Source: Desulfosudis oleivorans (GTDB lineage Bacteria > Desulfobacterota > Desulfobacteria > Desulfobacterales > SURF-7). Taken from it: DNA of 64,000 nt. A model generated the notes under the pieces. That model was given only the letters and a program-made list of their open reading frames with translations, ran no database searches and was not told the DNA's origin. Below are positions 61,052 through 64,000 of this stretch, piece by piece; the first letter of the stretch is position 1, and every line of letters begins with the position of its first letter. The translations under genes and the position numbers were made by a program. The stretch lies in assembly GCA_020723305.1 (NCBI GenBank), contig DYJC01000008.1, positions 1-64,000 of the forward strand, written 5' to 3'.

Positions 61052-62482
61052 ATGACGATAGAAAAATCAATGAGGCCGGATTCGTACTCCTCGTCACCAT
61101 CCGGCAGTGCAGCCGGATTTTGGTCCGGACTCGCAATAACCGTCTTTCTTTGTTTTTTGATCGGTTGCACGGAGCCATTGCCTGACGGCCTGCCTGATAC
61201 CATCGCCGATAACAATGCATGTTCAGTCTGTCATGGCAGCCAGGATAATGCCGCCCCGCCGCTGTCCGTATCCGGATTGTCTTCATCCTCGGATATCGAA
61301 GTAGGGGCTCATCAGATCCACTTGACCGGCGGAAACATCCGCGCCGCCCTGCCATGTGAGAGTTGTCATATTGTTCCGCTTACCCTGGATCAACAAGGAC
61401 ATAGGGATGCTGCTCCTGCTGAAATCACCTGGAGCGCTCTTGCCGCAACTGGTGGACTGTCTCCGGTCTGGAACCGATCGGATGCAACCTGCTCGGCTGT
61501 TTATTGTCACGGATCAACGATCAGCGGAGGGAGTTTGAAAAAGCCGGTCTGGACAAAGGTTAACGGTACCCAGACCGCCTGCGGAACCTGTCACGGAAAT
61601 CCGCCCCCTCCTCCCCATACAACCGAATCTCAATGCTACACCTGTCATCCCGGAACGGTTACCGCAGCCGGAAATATTGATATCACCGGCAACAGACATA
61701 TCGACGGTGTGATTCAATCTTTTCAAACCCCCCACCCTGCCGGATGGAATGAACCTGCAATCCACGGCGACGCGTTTTATGACACCCCGGAAAATTGCAA
61801 AACCTGTCATGGCAACAACCTGGACGGAGGAACCTCAGGCCTGTCCTGCGATCAGTGTCATACAGGGGGTAATGCATGGCGGACAAATTGTTTATTCTGT
61901 CACGGCGGTCTTGACAACGCAAGCGGAGCGCCGCCATACGGACTTCGAGGGGAAACATCAGTTTCAAGTCCGGTTGTCGGCGCGCACACAGCCCATCTGA
62001 CCGTAAACCCGTCTCATACAGCCTGGGCTTGTTCGACCTGTCATACAGTGCCTGCATCATGGAGTGATCCGGGGCACATCGATAGTGGAACAGGCGCTGG
62101 GATAAATTTTTCCTCAACGGCCGGAAGCAACGCTATCTATAACAGGACAACGGCCACGTGCAAAAGTCTATATTGCCATGGTAACGGAAAAACCGTCAGT
62201 AGCAATGTATCCTGGACTTCTTCCACGGCTCTTACTTGCCGATCCTGCCATGGGGATTCTAACAATTCCGGTTCATTGTCCGGCGAACACAGCCAACACA
62301 TCTCCGAAGGGGTTACCTGTTCTGCCTGTCATAAAACGGTCGTCAACAGCGCAAACAACATCATCAACAAAACCACCCATATCAACGGAGCAGTTAATGT
62401 ATCCCTGACAAGCGGAACTTACAATCCCACGTCCCGATCATGCAGCGGCACGAATTGTCATGGATCGGAAAGCTGGTACTGA
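61052..62482 (+). CDS. Multihaem c-type lipoprotein cytochrome with CX4CH motifs
   Basis: A 476-residue predicted lipoprotein (lipobox FLIGC, Cys39). It has ten CXXCH motifs and three CX4CH motifs (CSAVYCH, CKSLYCH, CSGTNCH), in the repeated C4xC/C2xCH pattern known from Geobacter surface cytochromes. Both motif types can bind haem, so up to 13 haems are expected. It would sit on the outer membrane and pass electrons to or from extracellular acceptors, metals or partner cells. It follows the periplasmic cytochrome by 38 bp; no other cytochrome genes lie in the window. Confidence 0.88.
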   Translation: MTIEKSMRPDSYSSSPSGSAAGFWSGLAITVFLCFLIGCTEPLPDGLPDTIADNNACSVCHGSQDNAAPPLSVSGLSSSSDIEVGAHQIHLTGGNIRAALPCESCHIVPLTLDQQGHRDAAPAEITWSALAATGGLSPVWNRSDATCSAVYCHGSTISGGSLKKPVWTKVNGTQTACGTCHGNPPPPPHTTESQCYTCHPGTVTAAGNIDITGNRHIDGVIQSFQTPHPAGWNEPAIHGDAFYDTPENCKTCHGNNLDGGTSGLSCDQCHTGGNAWRTNCLFCHGGLDNASGAPPYGLRGETSVSSPVVGAHTAHLTVNPSHTAWACSTCHTVPASWSDPGHIDSGTGAGINFSSTAGSNAIYNRTTATCKSLYCHGNGKTVSSNVSWTSSTALTCRSCHGDSNNSGSLSGEHSQHISEGVTCSACHKTVVNSANNIINKTTHINGAVNVSLTSGTYNPTSRSCSGTNCHGSESWY

Positions 62483-62579
62483 CAATGGATCAGGAATTCT
62501 TCGAGTTTTAATCTCTGCGATTGGTAAGGTGTTTAATATTCATGACACCCCATGGCTTCTTGCATACAAAAAGCTTAAA

Positions 62580-62746
62580 CTCGATGTTCAAGTTTTTTAT
62601 GACTGAAAAGAAATAAACCCCGTCATTCCGGGCGGAGCGAAGCAGAGACCCGGACACGCAGTGAAGCTATGCGCTATCCAGGCAAACTATCAAAACCACT
62701 GGATTCCGGCTTTCGCCGGAATGACAAAAATAACTTGAACATCGAG
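62580..62746. mobile_element. Second MITE-like element (167 bp)
   Basis: Perfect 15-bp outer inverted repeats, CTCGATGTTCAAGTT (62580-62594) and AACTTGAACATCGAG (62732-62746), enclose an inner inverted pair GTCATTCCGG (62622-62631) / CCGGAATGAC (62716-62725). The inner part is of the widespread GTCATTCCGGCGAAAGCCGG repeat class and is related to the inner part of the GAGCCAATTTC elements. No coding capacity. Confidence 0.75.
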
Positions 62747-62822
62747 CAAAAGAGGCGATTATCTGTTTTCGTCATATCAATAAAAAAATCAGCATTCTTG
62801 CTGATGTGTAAAAACTAAACAA

Positions 62823-62996
62823 GTGTTGACCAATCAGGCCGCAGTAACCGCCATTGATGCACCCGCGATTCCCGGCGAGGCGGTATCGGACAGCCTGACG
62901 ACCGGCGCCGGATGCGGCCTGGAGACTGACCTTGAGATTCTAAATGTTGCGGAAGTGGAATTAGGCGATGTTGGCGGCGGGATATACAAGACGTAG
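62823..62996 (+). pseudogene. Fragment of a repetitive surface-type protein
   Basis: One frame reads VLTNQAAVTAIDAPAIPGEA and then CGLETDLEILNVAEVELGDVG before a stop at 62996. The composition (Ala, Gly, Asp, Val) resembles extracellular adhesin-like repeats. There is no start signal, and the following 380 bp has stops in all frames but ends in a hydrophobic tail (PIGFLLLGLAWLTYYRLVGK near 63323-63382). I treat this as a broken gene for an anchored surface protein; the original family is unknown. Confidence 0.35.
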
Positions 62997-63401
62997 TTCA
63001 CGACCACGATCCGCAATAATGGTCCGACATGTTCGGAGGGATTGGTGATCACTCAAAATTATCCGATCCCGAGCGGAAATCCGGAGGCCATCGTTTCGGG
63101 CGATCCCATAGGCGACCTCCTGATCTGTGAAGACATTCCGGCGCAACACCAGTTTTCGCTGTGAACTGCCTTGGCCCCATAGTTTTGCCGCGGGTACCAG
63201 CGCCACTCTTGTCATGCAAGTCACCCGTTCCGGGGAACTTCAGCGGTATGCCTATGATCACCCTGTCTGCGACTAATGCTGATACGTATCTTCCCAATAA
63301 TGAGTTGATTGCCCCGTCACCAATAGGTTTCCTGCTGCTCGGATTGGCTTGGCTGACCTACTATCGCCTTGTGGGGAAATAGTTGTCACCCATCAGTCTA
63401 C

Positions 63402-63593
63402 GCATTGGGCATCGACTTGACAAGTCGATGCCATAAACGGGAATTCTTGTTGAAATTCTCAAAGGACCGCCTCCGATGGCTTCAATGGCTCTATGAAGCG
63501 AGAAAACGATACGAACTGAAAATACTAGATTATACGGTGACATCCAATCATAATTGGCAAAGAGAATGCACATTGCTGGAACATAAATCCTGA
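63402..63593 (+). pseudogene. Truncated REP-associated (IS200/Y1-type) transposase
   Basis: The frame reads IDLTSRCHKREFLLKFSKDR, then LRWLQWLYEARKRYELKILD and YTVTSNHN. This matches the N-terminal third of RAYT/Y1 transposases, whose next residues would form the HUH (NHxH) site; here the reading runs off just there (SNHNWQREC). A perfect hairpin, GCATCGACTT (63409-63418) / AAGTCGATGC (63422-63431), overlaps its start. It cannot be active. Confidence 0.6.
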
Positions 63594-63610
63594 AATATCT
63601 GCCTGCTAAC

Positions 63611-64000
63611 TTGATGCGACCCGGTGCGCCCAAAGTGGCCAACTGCAGCATAACCCTTTATGGCGGAAATTATGATTTCTATATCCGGGAACGTGAGATC
63701 CGGCGGGGGGAGAAGATTGCCGTGGTGGGGGTGAAAGGGGCCGGAAAATCCACGCTTCTGAAAGTCCTGGCTGGAGAAACCCCGGTATCGAGTGGTACGG
63801 TGACCATTGGTGCCACAATGTCGGCATCGGTTATTTCAGCCAGCATGCCATGGACATTCTCGATCCCGGAAAGACCGTTTTTAAAACCGTTCAAGACGCC
63901 ATTCCCGTTTCCAACATCGGGATCGTGAAAAATCTCTGCGCCGCCCTTCTGTTTCCGGGAGACAGCGTTGACAAACGCACCGATATACTTTCCGGAGGCG
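63611..64000 (+). pseudogene. ABC-F ATPase gene fragment with frameshift
   Basis: The second-domain part of an ABC-F protein (Uup/EttA type). SITLYGGNYDFYIREREI, EKIAVVGVKGAGKSTLLKVL (Walker A) and SSGTVTIG are followed in another frame by HNVGIGYFSQHAMDILDPGK, VSNIGIVKNLCAALLFPGD and the start of the signature LSGG at the window end. Two extra bases (gc at 63812-63813) explain the shift. The first ATPase domain is absent upstream. Either a real pseudogene or a sequence error; the gene continues beyond 64000. Confidence 0.7.

Larger units (their letters stand above)
62483..64000. other. Degenerate region with repeats and gene remnants
   Basis: No intact gene is found after the cytochrome operon. 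The region holds an inverted-repeat element (62580-62746), a fragment of a repetitive surface-type protein (62823-62996), scattered coding debris to 63382 ending in a hydrophobic anchor-like tail, a truncated REP-type transposase and a frameshifted ABC-F gene. It looks like a decaying accessory zone at the window edge. Confidence 0.6.

Overview
The window looks like a chromosomal segment of an anaerobic Desulfobacterota ('deltaproteobacterial') bacterium, probably a sulfate-reducing or syntrophic hydrocarbon/organic-acid degrader. The reasons are oxygen-sensitive glycyl radical enzymes (GREs), a B12-dependent acyl-CoA mutase, sigma-54 control, PAS-rich signalling proteins and many c-type haem proteins. 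The genus cannot be named from sequence alone. I see no tRNA, rRNA or CRISPR array.

Layout. 1-5000: accessory region with a ~190 bp direct duplication, two full copies of a small inverted-repeat element (MITE-like), a DUF374 acyltransferase-like gene, a MntA-HepT toxin-antitoxin pair, a flavodoxin, a DUF5610-like gene and a PEBP/YbhB-like gene. 4986-20921: a one-direction fumarate-addition cluster behind a consensus sigma-54 promoter. It encodes a two-subunit B12 mutase, MeaB, an MmgE/PrpD protein, a GRE activase, a 54-aa Cys-rich subunit, the 836-aa catalytic GRE (AssA/MasD/BssA type), a 118-aa Cys-rich subunit, a zinc-ribbon-like protein, a MoxR ATPase, a VWA protein, a crotonase-fold decarboxylase, an acyl-CoA ligase and a carboxyltransferase. 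21145-22959: a PAS/AAA+ sigma-54 activator. 22954-30914 (minus): hybrid kinase, membrane kinase, two PhnD-like binding proteins and a TolC-like protein. 31444-36799: poorly known genes plus a third MITE copy. 36811-40412 (minus): a four-gene polyprenyl-phosphoarabinose-type cassette (SDR, DprE1-like oxidase, UbiA prenyltransferase, HAD phosphatase). 40634-51712: a tightly packed ten-gene operon around a second, unassigned GRE. 51848-58206: an exported FAH-family protein, a chemoreceptor and a metal-efflux operon. 58762-62482: an outer-membrane barrel followed by 11-haem and roughly 13-haem cytochromes. 62580-64000: repeats and gene remnants.

How the parts work together (inference). In the first cluster the GRE would add a hydrocarbon to fumarate and the AMP-forming ligase would make the CoA thioester. 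The mutase, serviced by MeaB, would move the carboxyl-CoA group to give an alkylmalonyl-CoA, and the crotonase-fold enzyme would decarboxylate it. That enzyme most resembles E. coli methylmalonyl-CoA decarboxylase (ScpB/YgfG), so the block resembles the Sbm operon joined to an alkylsuccinate synthase. MoxR plus VWA is a plausible remodelling machine for the GRE.

The second GRE operon has no activase of its own in the window and has changes at residues used by glycerol dehydratase. Together with a Gct-type CoA transferase, MmgE/PrpD, acyl-CoA dehydrogenase, aldehyde dehydrogenase, an SCP2-like protein and two SDR-type enzymes under a PadR regulator, it looks like an uncharacterised anaerobic catabolic pathway. 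This and the Sbm/fumarate-addition fusion are the most promising leads. The porin-cytochrome block suggests electron transfer across the outer membrane.
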